From: Taeniopygia guttata
Lineage: Eukaryota > Chordata > Aves > Passeriformes > Estrildidae
DNA length: 64,000 nt
Reading direction: 5' to 3'
NCBI RefSeq assembly: GCF_048771995.1
Contig: NC_133032.1
Location: 28,793,501-28,857,500 of the forward strand
Positions within the stretch are counted from its first letter, which is position 1; each line of letters opens with the position of its first letter. Below the pieces are notes generated by a model, which did no database searches, was not told where the DNA came from, and saw only the letters and a list, made by a program, of their open reading frames with translations. Below, one piece after another: positions 1-12,835 of this stretch. Both the position numbers and the translations under genes were made by a program.

Positions 1-94
1 TTAACACAAATCAGTGTGTATTTTGATTTTTGTGAAAGAGTTTGACCTATTGATCTGATAAAAATGGCTTTAATTCCACAAATATCCTTTCCAG

Positions 95-3000
95 GGGTAG
101 ACCTGATAGCAACTTTCTATGGTTGTTTGTACGCTGGCTGTGTTCCCATCACTGTCCGCCCGCCTCATCCACTGAACCTTGCTACCACTCTGCCCACTGT
201 CAAAATGATTGTAGAGGTAGGTATGAGACATTCCTCTCCTCATGCTTTTAGGGAGTGGTGAATGGTTGATGCAGCCCGAAAATTGTTTTGCCACAGTCAA
301 TGTAACATAAGCTAGAAAATAAATATTCAGTGTGCTGTGGCTGAATCAGTAATGACTTCTTCAGAAACTCATTTTAAATGGTCTTTTATTGTTATGATTT
401 ATTTTGCTTTGTTTCCAGTTACTGTCTTCATCTCTTCATCTTACTGGTTATCTCATCTGCATACATATGACATGACTTTGAGCATGCACTCTCTGGTTTT
501 AACAATGGTCCTAATGCTTTGCCTTTTGCAGGTCAGTAAGTCTGCATGTATATTGACCACCCAAGCTATAATGAAACTACTCAGGTCCAAGGAGGCTGCA
601 GCAGCTGTAGATATTAAAACGTGGCCCACTATTTTGGATACAGGTACGGTAGCCAAAATGGAAAGAGTTTGAAGAGTGATATATTTATTTTGCTACACCA
701 CAACTGTCTGAGTGGATGTGTTGTGCGTTGCATTAAAATAGCTGTCCAGAAGCTATAGGGAGGATCTGATGATAATGCTGTAAAGATACATTTTTTGTCC
801 TGTGCCTGTTCCCCAAAATAATATAGTACTCCCTTCTATTTACATATTTTAAATAGATGATATGCCTAAAAAGAAGCTGCCTAGTGTTTTCAGACCTACA
901 TCTCCAGATATGTTGGCATACTTGGACTTCAGTGTGTCTACTACTGGTATATTAGCAGGAGTAAAGGTACAGTAACAAGAGATAATCATGTTTTATTCCT
1001 TTACATTTACAAAAAAATCTGTAAACCCCTTTTTCTAGAAGAGGGTCCCTGAGAGGTCCTGTTTTCCTCTTGCAGATGTCACACGCAGCTACAAGTGCCT
1101 TATGTCGCTCGATAAAGCTCCAGTGTGAGCTGTACCCATCCCGACAGATTGCCATCTGCCTGGACCCCTACTGTGGCTTGGGCTTTGCACTGTGGTGCTT
1201 GTGCAGGTATAGCTCCAGAGCTCTGGGTCTCCTCATGTGTGCCCAGCCTTCTCTAGAACCCCAGGGAATGGGCATGGGTGAAGCTATCAAAGAAATCCAA
1301 ATTAACCTTTTTATCAGTGGTTCAGAAAACACCTTTTGTGGTAAGAAAATCCATTTAAGTCAGTTAGTTACTGGGGTAACTTCAGGTCTGCAAGTGGAAT
1401 TAATTGTATACCAAATTCAAGGAAGAAAAAAAAAAAAGGACTTCACTGTCTGCTCCACATCGATTTAGTAAATCCTTTTAAAGTATTTTGAGATTAAACC
1501 ATATGTTTTGACAAGACCTTTAAGGTGTTCACTGTGAGATTGGTATGCAGTAAGAAACACTACTAAAGGAAGCAGTTAAATGTTTCTTAAAATGAGTGAG
1601 CCTTGACTTGATTCAGCCAGATTCCTACTCTAATGCAGCACATCTCACAAAGCTGCAATTTTTTTTTTTGCCATTTAAAACATACCGTATGCATTAATTA
1701 ATTGAATTTTCATTTTGCTATTGCTTCCTCTGCCCAGCATATATTCAGGACACCAGTCCATCCTGGTGCCTCCTCTGGAGCTGGAGAGCAATGTGTCTCT
1801 GTGGCTGTCTGCTGTCAGCCAATACAAAGTGCGTGTCACCTTCTGCTCCTACTCTGTGATGGAGATATGCACCAAAGGCCTTGGGACACAGACTGATGTT
1901 CTCCGGGTGAGTGGGCTTCATTTTTCACATAATGGCATAAACACACATGTATCTTTCCAAAAATACTTCATTTTGTCTTGGAGAATATGAGGTTTAAGTG
2001 TTCCCATGAGAGCCTTCCATTATGACTTGATTTTTGGGGAGTGTTGAGACTGCTGGAAGATTCAGCTTTCATGTTTCTGGTGGAGGAAAAAAGTCCTATG
2101 TTTTCTGTTTTAGTTATTTGTACAACCTCTGTGGTGCTGGATATTTTTGAGATTTTAGGCAAAATACATAGCAAGCCTATAAACTTGTTTGTGTCTGAGA
2201 CAAGGGAAAAACCCAACACCAAACAAAAAAAATCCCAGACAAATTGCACACCAACAGAAGGAAAAATCCCAAAGCCCACCAAACACAAAAAACCTCACCC
2301 AAAGCAGCCAAAATAAAAACCCCAAAACTCAGCAAGTCTCACTTATTTTCAGGTATCACTTGATACCAAAAGTGTTAAGTTCTAAAGTAGATATCATCTT
2401 CCCTGTCCTGGAAGTGTTCCAGGCCAGGTTGGATGGGGCTTGGAGCAGCCTGACCTAGAGGTCAGGGGTTGGAATGCAGATGAGCTTTATTTGGAGTCCT
2501 TTCCTTCCCACCCAAAGCATATGCTGCATGATTCTTTGATTCCTAACAACATCAGTTATACTCTTAATACATCTGTTTATTTTTGAGGGAAATCTCTCAA
2601 TTCAGACTCAATTTCCTTAAGGAGGAAGGAGAATTCCCACAGCTGTAGTAACTCAGCTGCCCAGGACTTCCACTGGGAATGTGTGCCAGTTCCTTCAGAA
2701 AAAAGTGGTTGTATTGTGTGCTGTCAGTAAAGACAAAAAAATCTTGTTCCACTGGACCTCACCAAAGGAAATCCTGGCCCACAGCCGCTTGCTCCAGGTT
2801 CATATTCACATTGAGAGGAGCTGGTGATGTCTGGGACATCTAAAGTGTGCAAGTGCTGGGAGCTAGCAGGTCTCTGGTGAACCCAGGTCTCTCTCCATGG
2901 CAAAATGACATTCCAAGTGTTTTTCAGCTCAAAATGCTGAGAGACTGTGTTGCAGCTACATGATGTCTGTAGTGTTAAAACCATTTGTGTCTTATTCGAG

Positions 3001-6000
3001 TGCTTTTAAAGCCATTTTGTTGCACAGATAAAACAGTTTCTTTCTAGAATTGCTGCCTTTGAAGTTACAGTGTTTGTTCTGCCCCTCTGCCCTCCCAGAT
3101 GAAGGGGGTTAACCTGTCCTGCGTGCGCACCTGCATGGTGGTGGCAGAGGAGAGGCCGAGGATCACCCTCACCCAGTCGTTCTCCAAGCTGTTCAAAGAC
3201 CTGGGCCTGTCTGCTCGTGCAGTGAGCACCACCTTTGGGTGCAGGGTCAACGTGGCAATTTGCTTACAGGTGAGATTAAACTGCTTCTTCCTTACACAGA
3301 ATCTCTGGGGACTTGGTAGAAAATCATGTTCTGCTTGCTTGCTTCATCACCAAGTTAAATGAAGTTTTTTAATAAGATGTTTAATATAATGTGCATTATG
3401 AAAATTTCACTTTTCTGTACTAATTGACCAATTGGTTTGCTTTTCTGATCCAGAGGGTCAGGACTAAGAAATTTGTTTCCTTCCTACTACGCAGGAGAAG
3501 TTTTAAATGAAAAGTTTCCTATTCATAAATATTGCATGTTACAAGCAATGCTTTTTCAGCTTTTGTGTGATTCAGATTTTGTCTTATTTTGTATAATGTG
3601 GAATTAAATGGAAGACAGAATTTCACAAATAAGACCCAGGAAAATTGACACAGTTGGCAGGCTTTTTTTTTGTTGTTTTAAATATCTCAAATGAGTATTA
3701 GCAACATACAAATATTTTTGTCTCACCTTGTTTGAGAACCAGGCGCTTTTTTTCTACTTAAAAGCATGAAATTGGAAGCTTTAAGTAGGAGGATATGCCC
3801 ATGAAGTACTCAGCCATGCTTCACAGTATGGAGATAATGACATGCTGTGGGGCAGAACCACCATTGATAGTTTAGTATTCAGCTGATAATAATCTTTTAT
3901 GTGTATTATACCCAGGTAAAATCTAACTTTTCTTAATGAGGTATTTGTTTTCCAGTCAGGAGATTTTAAAAAATACATACCTTTTATATATATGTATTCC
4001 AGAACTTAGCTGAAAAATCAGAAATTAAGTAAGCACAGACTAGAACTGGGAAAGCACCCTTGAGTCTGGGGGATGCTTGAGTTAGTAAATAAGTGCTCAG
4101 ATTTCAGATGAGGCACTATGTAGCTTTGCATGTGGGGAATATCTTAGGGGGCACATGGATTTAGTATGTGTAATTGTAAATATAATTTCCAATTTTATTG
4201 GTATGGATTACACTTAATAAAATAGGTTTCTATGGAAATTGCTACTGTACTTCTGCAAAACTTTGTTTTTCCTTTTTTTTTTTCTTCTTGGTGCCCACTA
4301 GATGAAGAAAAGCCTTTTTAGCTTTCAGAATATACTACAGTGTTCTAGGTTGCCTACGAGAGAGATATTCTGGGACATGAGCTACTTAAATATGTTGCCA
4401 TTCACAATTGTTTCCTTAGTTTCTATGGTTTCTTTCACAATTAAGGGAGAAAGAATTTCTAACAAGACCAAGCTAAATGGTTATAAAGAAATGTCAGAGT
4501 GATTTTATAAATCAGGAGGTGGAAAACCAGGAAGGATACACATGAAATCAAGATGACTGCAAATTTAGATTTTAACAGTGAATAAAGCTGCCAAGTGTGA
4601 AAGAATAGCTTTCCAAATTGCCTGTGTGAATAAAAATTTCAAAAGCCAGTTTGGGATAAAGGTGTGAGAAACAGTTTTTATGCAGAGTACTGAATGGCAG
4701 AAAAAGTACTCCAAAAAACGCCAGTGTGGAATACAGGACTGCTGGGCAGCTAAGCTTCCCCTTCATTTTATGCCTTTTTCATCTTTGTTTTCCATTCTTG
4801 AGATCCTTTTTAGTGAGAGGAGTTTTCTGACCTTTTCCTCCATTCTTCCAAAGTGATACCTCCATTAGACTTTAAAATTGGATTTAAATGAATGTAAATG
4901 AATGAACAAACTTTTGTTTACAAATTAGCAGGCTAAATACATGTCTTTCAGTCCTGCTAAATTGGTTCACTGTGGTGTTTCTGAAGCTGCAAAGTCTTAC
5001 ACAGGAAGAGGTTTATTAAAAAGCAGTGTATGAGTTGCTGTAGTCTTCCTTTGTTTCATGATCTGAGACTTGCATGTTTCCAAAATAACTACGAAAAAGT
5101 GCTAAGCTCTTAAATATTCTGAAATGGAAATTTTCTTTTCATTCTAAAACAGTGTAAGTTTTGTTTTCTGTCTTACTGTGTGTATCTTATGTTTCCAGTG
5201 CCTCTTTGTTTGTATTTTCTTTTTTTTTCCCTTTCTCTCTGTTTCCCACACTTTGATGGCCTCTGTTACTTCTGTTTGTGGTCCTGCTGTCAGCCAAACA
5301 GGCTGGGCAAGCTGGCTGAACAGGTATAGTGATGCATGTGTGCTTGTCGCGTCCTAAATTCCATCTGCTTCTGCAGTGTTAGGGACTAGGCCCACATAGG
5401 TTTGTGCTTACATCCTTTTGCACTGGCTGTGTGGGTTATAGAGCAGGTGCTTACTTAAATAAAATCCTAAAAGCTGAATTTTAAATCTCAAAATTTTGCA
5501 AACTTGGACTTACCTGTACTTACATACTTCACTTGTGCATTCATTGACTGATTCCATAGAAAGCAAAGGCTCTACAGTACTCACTGTAGAAAGGGGGGCT
5601 ACTTTATTTCTTGGACATTAGGGAAGTGCTTTGTAAGTGTCAGTAAAAAAGAGAGAGGAAATTTGTGAATTTATGTAGCAGGGTGTTGTGGCTTCTGTTG
5701 AATTTGTTTCTTCCTCCTTATTCTTAGGGAACAGCAGGACCAGATCCAACAACAGTCTATGTAGATATGAGAGCACTTCGACATGACAGGTACAGTCTGT
5801 GTTAAAGCATTAACTCTTCAGTGGCTGTGGAAAAGAAACTCCATCCTCATTGCACTGGTTTGTTGAATTATCCTTGGCAGCAGCCAGCTGACTCCCTGCC
5901 ATATTACTTCCCTGTGCTATGCAATTCCAAGAAATCCGCTCCCTAACACTCCTTTAAGTAGTGGAAATAGCACAGTTAGAATCTTCCTTAGGTTGGTGGT

Positions 6001-9000
6001 TTTTTTTTTTTTTTTCCTTCCTTCATACCAAAATAACTGTTCCTCAGCCTTCCCTGGGCAGCAAACAAAACATAGCACAAACTCTGCAGCCATAGCAGGG
6101 GCCACAGGGTGTACTGGCAGGCACAGGATGCTGGGTTGGAGTCTAGTGAAAGAGCCCAAAGCAGCAGCAGAAGGCAGCGGGGCTGGGCAGGGGCAGCGGG
6201 GCTGGGCAAGTGGCAGTGGCAGCAGGGCTCCTGCAAGCAGCCAGGAGAGGCTCAGAGTGGGCACCTGGCTCAGGGCCCCAGGTTTTCCCCTGAGGCACCC
6301 CAGTAGATGGTGAGGGTCCTTTCCACTGCAGTCAGATGTTACTGAGGTCCCAGTTCACCGGCTGCTCCTACGAGCAAAGGCTCACCCCTGGTGGAAGCAG
6401 TAAGAGGCAGAACTCCAAGGTGGCAGGAAATATTTTCCCACAGCAACCGCCGAGCAGTGGTTCTCTCTGATCCAAGAGCAAGAGAGAGAAGAGCCAAGCC
6501 CAGTTCCTCACCCCCCAGCCAAAATCTCTGCCCTTCCCAAGAGAAGCCCCTCAGCTACAGGAATGCAGCCAGCTGCACTTTTCCTCCTCCTCCTTGGCTA
6601 CATATTTTGTCTTTCTTAAATACAGTCATTATCATCTCTTAGGCAGCAGATGAGAGAAAATTCCCTGAGAGGAAAAGGAGAAAAAAAAAAGAAAAAAATC
6701 AAATATTCAACAGTTCTTAAAGCCTTGTACAAATGTATTCCTCTTGTTTTCTCAGGGTGCGCTTGGTAGAGAGAGGTTCTCCACACAGTCTGCCACTTAT
6801 GGAGTCTGGGAAGGTAAGAGACAGAGTGTCATCCCTCTTCCTCACAGAATCCAAGAGTGGATTGGGTTAGAAAGGACTTCAAAGCTCATCTCATTCCAGT
6901 CCTGTCTGCCATGGGTTGGGGGACACTTCCACTATCCCAGGTTGTTCCAAGCCCCCTCCAACATGGCCTTGGACACTCCCAGGGGTAAGGTAGCCACAGC
7001 TTCTCTGGACAGTATTTACCAGCCAGGGCCTCACCACCCTCACAGGGGAGAATTCTTCCCAACATCTACTCTAAAACTGCTGTTTCAGTTTAAAGCCTTT
7101 ATGAGCTGGTTATGTCCTCATGGCCCTCACCTGGGTGGGGAGCTGCATCACCTGGATCTCATTAAAGAAGGAATACGTGGAATGAGATTGGCTAATCAGA
7201 ATGTGTCCAGGAGAACAGGTTGTGATTGAGTAGTTAAGTGAAGCCAGGTGTATGACATGAAGCAATAGGATAAATTGCTACCACCAAAACAAATCTGAGG
7301 CCTTCATATGGAAGGCATTTTCTGGGTGTGAAACCAACAGTGAAGCTGCAAAACAGCTGCTCAGAGTTAGAATTATTTAACAAATTAAACAACTGTAGTA
7401 AGAAGAGATGGTTGGTGTCTGTGGTGCAGAAAGGAGTAGAAAGGGAAGCACAGACTGTTGACTTCTGATTAACTTTTCTTTTGATGAATTCATTTTCTTC
7501 TGTTTGTTTCTTATTTGAGATTCTTCCGGGAGTAAAGGTCATCATAGCACACACAGAAACCAAGGGACCTCTGGGAGACTCGCATTTAGGAGAGGTAAGG
7601 GTTTGGTACTGTTGTATTGTGTTTATCAGCAGTGATGTGATCCATCCATACCTCCTGTTAGATAAATGCCTTCCTTCCCCTGAGTGGGGCATGGATGAAC
7701 CCCACAGAGAGCTGGCACTGTGTGCATTCCTGCACGTGTGGCTGCACAGCACCAGGTGAGACCAGGGCACTAGTCTGTGTGTGCCCAGCAGCTAGAATAG
7801 GTAAGGGGTGTACTCCTATCAGCAGGCAGCAGCAGTAGGCAATTTGCTGTTTGGTTTGACCTTTATTTTATAGGCATCTTTTGATGTGTAATAAGACGCC
7901 CAGCTAATAGGGTAGCAGGTGTTCCTTTCCAGTAAGCCAAATGCCTGGTTGATTTTTTTTTATGGACTTTACCATCCCCCAATTACATGCATATAAAACT
8001 CTTTTTCTTTGGTCAGAAGTTCACGCTTTCAATAAAACTGGCATTTTGGAGTAGTCAAAATTGTCAGTGAAACGGATCTTTTAAATCAATTAACGATGCT
8101 GTCTGTGTCTGGCAAAATAACCTGTGTTCATTCCAGTTTGGATTTGGTTTATCCCCTAGATATGGGTGAGTAGCCCACACAATGCTACTGGTTACTACAC
8201 GGTGTACGGAGAAGAAGCACTGCACGCCGATCACTTTACTGCTCGCCTGAGCTTTGGGGACACGCAGACCGTGTGGGCTCGCACCGGCTACCTGGGCTTC
8301 CTGCGCAGGACGGAGCTGACAGACGCCAGCGGAGGTGAGAGGAGACACCTGCACCTGCAGGAACACTGGTGTCAGGCTCCTAGGGAAAGCTGAGCCAGCA
8401 AACATTGGGCTGTCCAGCAAGTTTATGCTGACTTCCCTCACAGAAGACTCCTGAATTAAGGAGGAGATGTTCTATCATTCAGCAGGTTCAGGGCGTGCAC
8501 AGACACCAGTGATTTTGCAGTCTTTCAGGAGTTTTAAAGGTCTAGAGGAGAAACTTTCCTGTATAGAAAATAAATTGTTAATCTTGAGGGTTTTTTGATC
8601 TAAGCCAAGATGTCTAAATTTGGGAAGAGTTTATCTTGCATCTGCACTGTTTGTATACAGAATGCAAAGCAGATATAGCTCTTGATTATCATATATGTAA
8701 AGAAATAAACCTCTGAACATTCTAAGGAAAGGAGTTTGCATGCTTGTAACTTAGTAACAAATGTATAATTTATGTGTTACTTAGTAACAAATGTATATTG
8801 CTGGTTTTCTGTGACTGGATTTAAATGAATGGGGTCTACATGAATAGTGTCAGTGTCCTGACTGCTGCCACTGAATAATAATAATAGCAAGGTTTTGGGC
8901 CTTGTAGCTTTCTGAAAAATCACATATCATAGAGATTTTTATCACCATGGAACAATGTCAGTTTAGTTTTTAAGAGACTTTATGCAGTGAATTTACAGTA

Positions 9001-10354
9001 TACATTAAATACAACTTCCCAGCATGATTTTCACCTCCAGTAACACAACTGAACAAGACTATAAAATAGTTAACAAAGAAAAAGCAAAATTGAGCTGAGC
9101 AGAGTTACAAGTGTGAATGTGGAGAGTGTGTCCTTCAGGTAGGGTCTAGGAGAGCTTTGCTTATTTAACCTGGCAAAGCTGGTGCTGGGGAGAGGAGAGA
9201 ATTGTTATTACTGTTTAAACTGTGGCATCTTAAGAAACTGAGTAGAATTTTGCTGGTAGGAGTGGGCATAAGCTGGTGTTAAAAAAAAAGTTAAATTTGG
9301 AAATTGGAAAAGTGGTTGTGTCAATCAGAGAAGAAAAGTGCTCTGGTAAGAATAGTGGAACAAAAAGATGTTTTATTGGTGGATTTTGCTTGGGTTTATG
9401 ATCCGAGGTTACATTTGTTGAGAGAAAGGACAGAACTGGATGACCCAGAAATTCTTTTCATTGTGGTTTCAGTTGCTTGGAGTCATAGGCAGAAGTACTA
9501 TATGAGCTCTTAATTCTCTCAAATGCTAGAGCTTGCATTATAGACTCTTTCCCCTAGGAAGCACCCAGAACATCTTAGAATGTCAGGAATAAGCACATAG
9601 AAGTGACTGTGTTTGTCCTATAGATGTGACAATGTTGAAATGTGTGTGCTGTATTGCAGAGAGGCACGATGCCTTGTATGTGGTGGGCTCTTTGGATGAA
9701 ACACTGGAGCTCAGAGGAATGAGGTACCACCCCATCGACATAGAAACCTCTGTAATCAGGGCACATAAGAGCATTGCAGAATGGTAAGCAGCATTATTCT
9801 TCTGTATCATTTCATTTCTTCTAAAGCAGAAGAACTTATAACTTCCTTGGTAGTGTCAGAATGTACACATGTGAGTGTGGTAAACACAGCTCAAGGATTT
9901 CATGGATGATGTCTTCTCACATGTTTTATTCCCATTTGGCCCTAATGAGTTATGTATATCATTGGCTGTAGGTCCTCTCCAGCCTCAAAGCATTCAGGGT
10001 TAGTTGTAAGCTTTGGGAGGTCATGTCTTTCTTTTCATGATCTCTTAGTGACTTGTCTAGGTGTTTTTTCCTCCCCATTAACACGTGTGTCATGCCAACA
10101 GTGCAGTGTTTACGTGGACAAACCTGCTGGTGGTGGTGGTGGAGCTGGAAGGCTCAGAGCAGGAAGCGCTGGATCTGGTTGCGCTGGTGACAAACGTGGT
10201 CCTGGAAGAGCATTATCTCATTGTTGGTGTCGTGGTCATCGTGGATCCCGGGGTCATTCCCATCAACTCCCGCGGCGAGAAACAACGGATGCACTTGAGA
10301 GATGGATTTTTAGCTGATCAGTTGGATCCTATTTATGTTGCCTACAACATGTGA
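95..10354 (+). CDS. DIP2A: DIP2A, C-terminal ~519 residues (5' part outside window)
   Basis: Disco-interacting protein 2 homolog A, a large cytoplasmic/membrane-associated protein with two adenylate-forming (AMP-binding-like) domains, linked in the literature to acetyl-CoA metabolism and FSTL1 binding. The window holds most of the second domain and the C-terminus. Coding exons read from AG/GT borders with consistent phase: 95-216, 532-643, 857-966, 1076-1206, 1738-1906, 3099-3269, (optional 5294-5323), 5728-5789, 6756-6813, 7520-7594, 8160-8334, 9660-9783, 10102-10354. Recognisable peptides include TVRPPHP, LDPYCGLGF, GPDPTTVYVDMRALRHDR, HNATGYYTVYGEEALHADHF, FGDTQTVWARTGYLGFLRR and the family-typical end LADQLDPIYVAYNM. 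The VSSPHNATGYYTVYGEEA stretch favours DIP2A over the DIP2B and DIP2C paralogues, as does linkage to S100B. The first exon in the window may be preceded by further exons to the left. Confidence 0.96.
2205..2330. repeat. A/C-rich low-complexity tract in DIP2A intron
   Basis: About 125 bp made almost only of A and C in runs such as CCAAACACAAAAAA, inside the intron between the exons ending at 1906 and starting at 3099. No unit is strictly periodic. It lies just upstream of a CR1 3' end. Confidence 0.6.
2395..2545 (+). mobile_element. CR1 LINE 3' fragment, plus orientation
   Basis: The text runs from a CR1 3' UTR motif (CCTGGAAGTGTTCCAGGCC, then GGTTGGATGGGGCTTGGAGC and AGCCTGACCTAG) to a terminal GATTCTTTGATTCC, matching the CR1 3' end with its ATTCTATG-like terminal octamers. 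5'-truncated, intronic in DIP2A. Confidence 0.85.
5294..5323 (+). CDS. DIP2A: Candidate 30-nt cassette microexon of DIP2A
   Basis: Between the DIP2A exons ending at 3269 and starting at 5728, both in phase 0, lies a 30-nt open segment encoding PNRLGKLAEQ. It is bordered by a long pyrimidine tract (about 5200-5290) ending in CTGCTGTCAG and by a GTATAG donor. Length 30 keeps the frame, so skipping or inclusion both give intact protein. TGC motifs next to the 3' splice site are typical of SRRM4-dependent neuronal microexons; that regulation is inference. Confidence 0.62.
6840..7100 (-). mobile_element. CR1 LINE 3' fragment, minus orientation
   Basis: Reads as the reverse complement of a CR1 3' end: CACAGAATCC, GGGTTAGAAAGGACTTCAAAG, then CCATGGG, CAACATGGCCTTGGACACT, CTCACCACCCTCACAGG and a GTTTAAAGCC end. 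It starts about 25 bp after the DIP2A exon ending at 6813. Confidence 0.88.
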
Positions 10355-11069
10355 AAACAGCAAATAACATCAAGGCTAAAGCACCAAAATCCAAGGGGCT
10401 TTCCTCATAATAACATTGGAATCCATGCTCTTGTTTTTAAAAGCTGTTGAAGACTTTAGGAAAATGGAGATACTTCTCTTTACATGCAGCCCTTCATCTC
10501 CCAGATTGCATTTGCTTTCATAAACCCATGTAACAGTCACAGCTGTCTTAGGATGGAGAGTTTACTGGAATTCCTGAAGGAAGCTTATTAGAACTATCAT
10601 GGACCAGTTTTATTTTAGGAGCGGGGGGGGCAGAGGGGAGAGAATAATTATGAATGTCAGTACTTGATGCACTGCATAAAAGGACATAGAGTGGGGTGGG
10701 GAGAGAACAGCTGTGAGGAGGACTCCTGGAAACAGCACCCAAAGTCGTGAGTAACCATCCAGAGTTCACCCTCCACGTGACTGCAGTATATTGGCAGTAT
10801 CGGGGTTGGGGCCTATCCTTCAACATTGCACACACCTCTACCACATTCTCTACTGAAAGGAATTTTGCACATATTTGAGATTTAAAAATGCAGCCTTTTT
10901 ATTTCAAATCACTGACTCATCCCTCTTCAGAAGAAGCCAACCCCTTCCAATCCTGGATGCAGTGTAACAGTTATGCTGCTGATCAGCTTTTTTGTACCAA
11001 GCAAAAACAAATACTGTAACAAGGTTACTTACAGTGCCATGCTGGACTCTGTAATGCTATAAACTTTAT

Positions 11070-11075
11070 AATAAA
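11070..11075 (+). terminator. DIP2A polyadenylation signal (AATAAA)
   Basis: A canonical AATAAA lies about 715 bp after the DIP2A stop codon at 10352-10354, in AT-rich sequence. Nothing gene-like lies between, so 10355 to about 11095 is read as 3' UTR. Other A/T-rich hexamers further on could serve as distal sites. Confidence 0.6.
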
Positions 11076-11099
11076 ATACAAAGTAATACACAGTTTGAA

Positions 11100-12208
11100 G
11101 TACTTGGTGCAGGAGCCTTCAGTGCTCTTGCTCTTAACTCCATGTCAAAGTCGCTTGTTCTCATAGTGTGAGCTGTTAATTCCTGCCCTGCATAATGCCA
11201 AGGATATGAAAATCCATTCCAAAGCCACTCTGAATTATTTGTATAAATGTTTACAAAGCATAAGCTTACAAAATGTTTTCCCTGAATATTCTGTGCTAAA
11301 ACTTGAAATAGTAACTTTTTTTTCCCACCATAGAAAACCCATTCATTGTTAGTTAGCTTGAGCTGTTGTGGTACAAACTTCCTTTGTTTTCTTTGGAGTT
11401 GTATGTTTAGCCTGAACTCTTTTGTTCGGGCTAAAATATCCCAGTGGTTGGGTCACAGTTGGACTAATTAAGGTTTTGAAATTTCTGCCTGATCCAATAC
11501 TGCAGTGAACTTAATGCAGAAAGAGAATGTGAAGTTATTAAAGTAATTCTGTGTTTGGAGGTGGGCACAAGACTAGAAAATAATTATTTTTATAGATTTG
11601 TTAAAGAGAGCTACATAAATTTTTTCTAATAATGCACAAGGTTGCAGAAGAGCCAGTTACTTCTGCAAGGCAATTCTGCCTGGATTAGTGCCTAAGAAAG
11701 ATGGATGTCAGTCCCCTGATAGATCAGATTTATCCACAGTCACATAAACTCTGAAATCTTCAAGAAAAAGCTCTGCTTTACAGTAGTTATGGGCCCTGAT
11801 GGTGTTTACCTGTAGTGTATAATACAGCTGCATACTCTGACTGTAATTATGTACAGAACTTGTGTAACTTATTGTTTGAGTCCAGCAGTCTCCAGCAGCA
11901 GGCTGTGGGACACCCCTTCTCCCAAAACAGCTGGCAAAAGGAGACAACTCCCTAACCCCCAGTTCCATGTTGTAGTTTTTTAGCAAACAAAGCATTGTAA
12001 GACTTTTGTATTGAGATACTGATGAAAGTGATACAAGTTGCCTTGTAAAGCAAATCTTAAAACAAAAAGCTTATTAAACATTTCAGAACAGCTCTTGCAA
12101 ATCTGACTTGATGAATGTTGAAACATAAACTGTTAGCTCAAAACCTTGGCTTAGCACAGTTCTCATATATCAGACAGTTTAATGTATTAAGAGCTTTTTC
12201 TGCAAAAC
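11100..12208. other. Intergenic, nothing recognised
   Basis: AT-rich sequence downstream of DIP2A with short uninterrupted frames only. An 11708-11995 minus-strand frame shows no splice context or recognisable motif. Confidence 0.5.
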
Positions 12209-12408
12209 CTCACTGCAATTGCTTTGCAGGTAAAGCAGTTGTAAAGCCTGGATGGTCCTGAATTTCCTGTATTTGGAACCCCTGCCAAGCTGCAGTGCTG
12301 TCCGTCAGCATGTCAGGTATGGCACCGCTGCCATGGGGCTGGCAGGGCATGGCTGTTGTGATGGCACTGCCACGGTGCAGCTGCTCCATGCATGGCCCAG
12401 CCTTTCCA

Positions 12409-12441
12409 GGGCCTTTCCAGGGCCTTTCCAGGGCCTCTGAG
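12409..12441. repeat. Short 11-bp tandem repeat
   Basis: Three head-to-tail copies of CCAGGGCCTTT in the DIP2A-S100B gap. Perfect copies, so recent slippage. No function inferred. Confidence 0.8.
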
Positions 12442-12668
12442 CTCCAGCTCCAGGCACAGACCTCCCATGTCCCTGCTTGGTTTGCAGCCAGACATCCACT
12501 GAAGTTATACCCTTGGGAAACATTGCAGAAGGCTGGACAGAAAGGCCTGATGCCAGCTCCAGGCTGATGGCTGCAGGGAGAAAGCACAAGCAGAAACAGC
12601 AGCATTGGGATGATCCCCTCCAGCAGCTTCATCAGGCTGCACTACCAAAATTCTCTGGAACTGTTGGG

Positions 12669-12734
12669 TCAAGCAGGTTCTCTCTCCAGGCTCTCTCCCT
12701 TCAGGCCAGTAAGTCCCATGGGCCCCTGTGTCCC
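12669..12734 (-). CDS. Collagen-like terminal exon of an unrecognised gene or gene remnant
   Basis: On the minus strand a CTTCCCAG acceptor (AG at 12736-12735) opens a phase-0 reading frame with five Gly-X-Y triplets, GTQGPMGLTGLKGES, followed by LEREPA and a stop (12669-12671). Collagen exons characteristically start with an intact Gly codon. The upstream piece at 12809-12835 has the same property and joins in phase 0. I could not assign it to a named collagen; flanking NC-type domains are not recognised, so it may be a decayed host gene. Confidence 0.4.
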   Translation of the reverse strand, partial: GTQGPMGLTGLKGESLEREPA

Positions 12735-12808
12735 CTGGGAAGGAGAGATGAGAATGAGAGGGGGCATTGGGTGTGAGAAGGGTTGGGGATGGCAAGGGCC
12801 ATACTCAC

Positions 12809-12835
12809 AGGACACCCTCGAGGACCAAGGATGCC
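12809..12835 (-). CDS. 27-nt collagen-like exon (Gly-X-Y triplets)
   Basis: Minus strand: acceptor TTTTCCAG (AG at 12837-12836), 27 nt encoding GILGPRGCP, then donor GTGAGT. A 27-nt phase-0 exon with Gly at positions 1, 4 and 7 is the classic size class of non-fibrillar collagen exons. It joins in frame to the exon at 12669-12734 across a ~75-bp intron. Confidence 0.42.

Noticed and set aside
11708-11995. 95-aa minus-strand frame in the DIP2A downstream region
   Set aside because: No splice borders, no start context and no recognisable motif.
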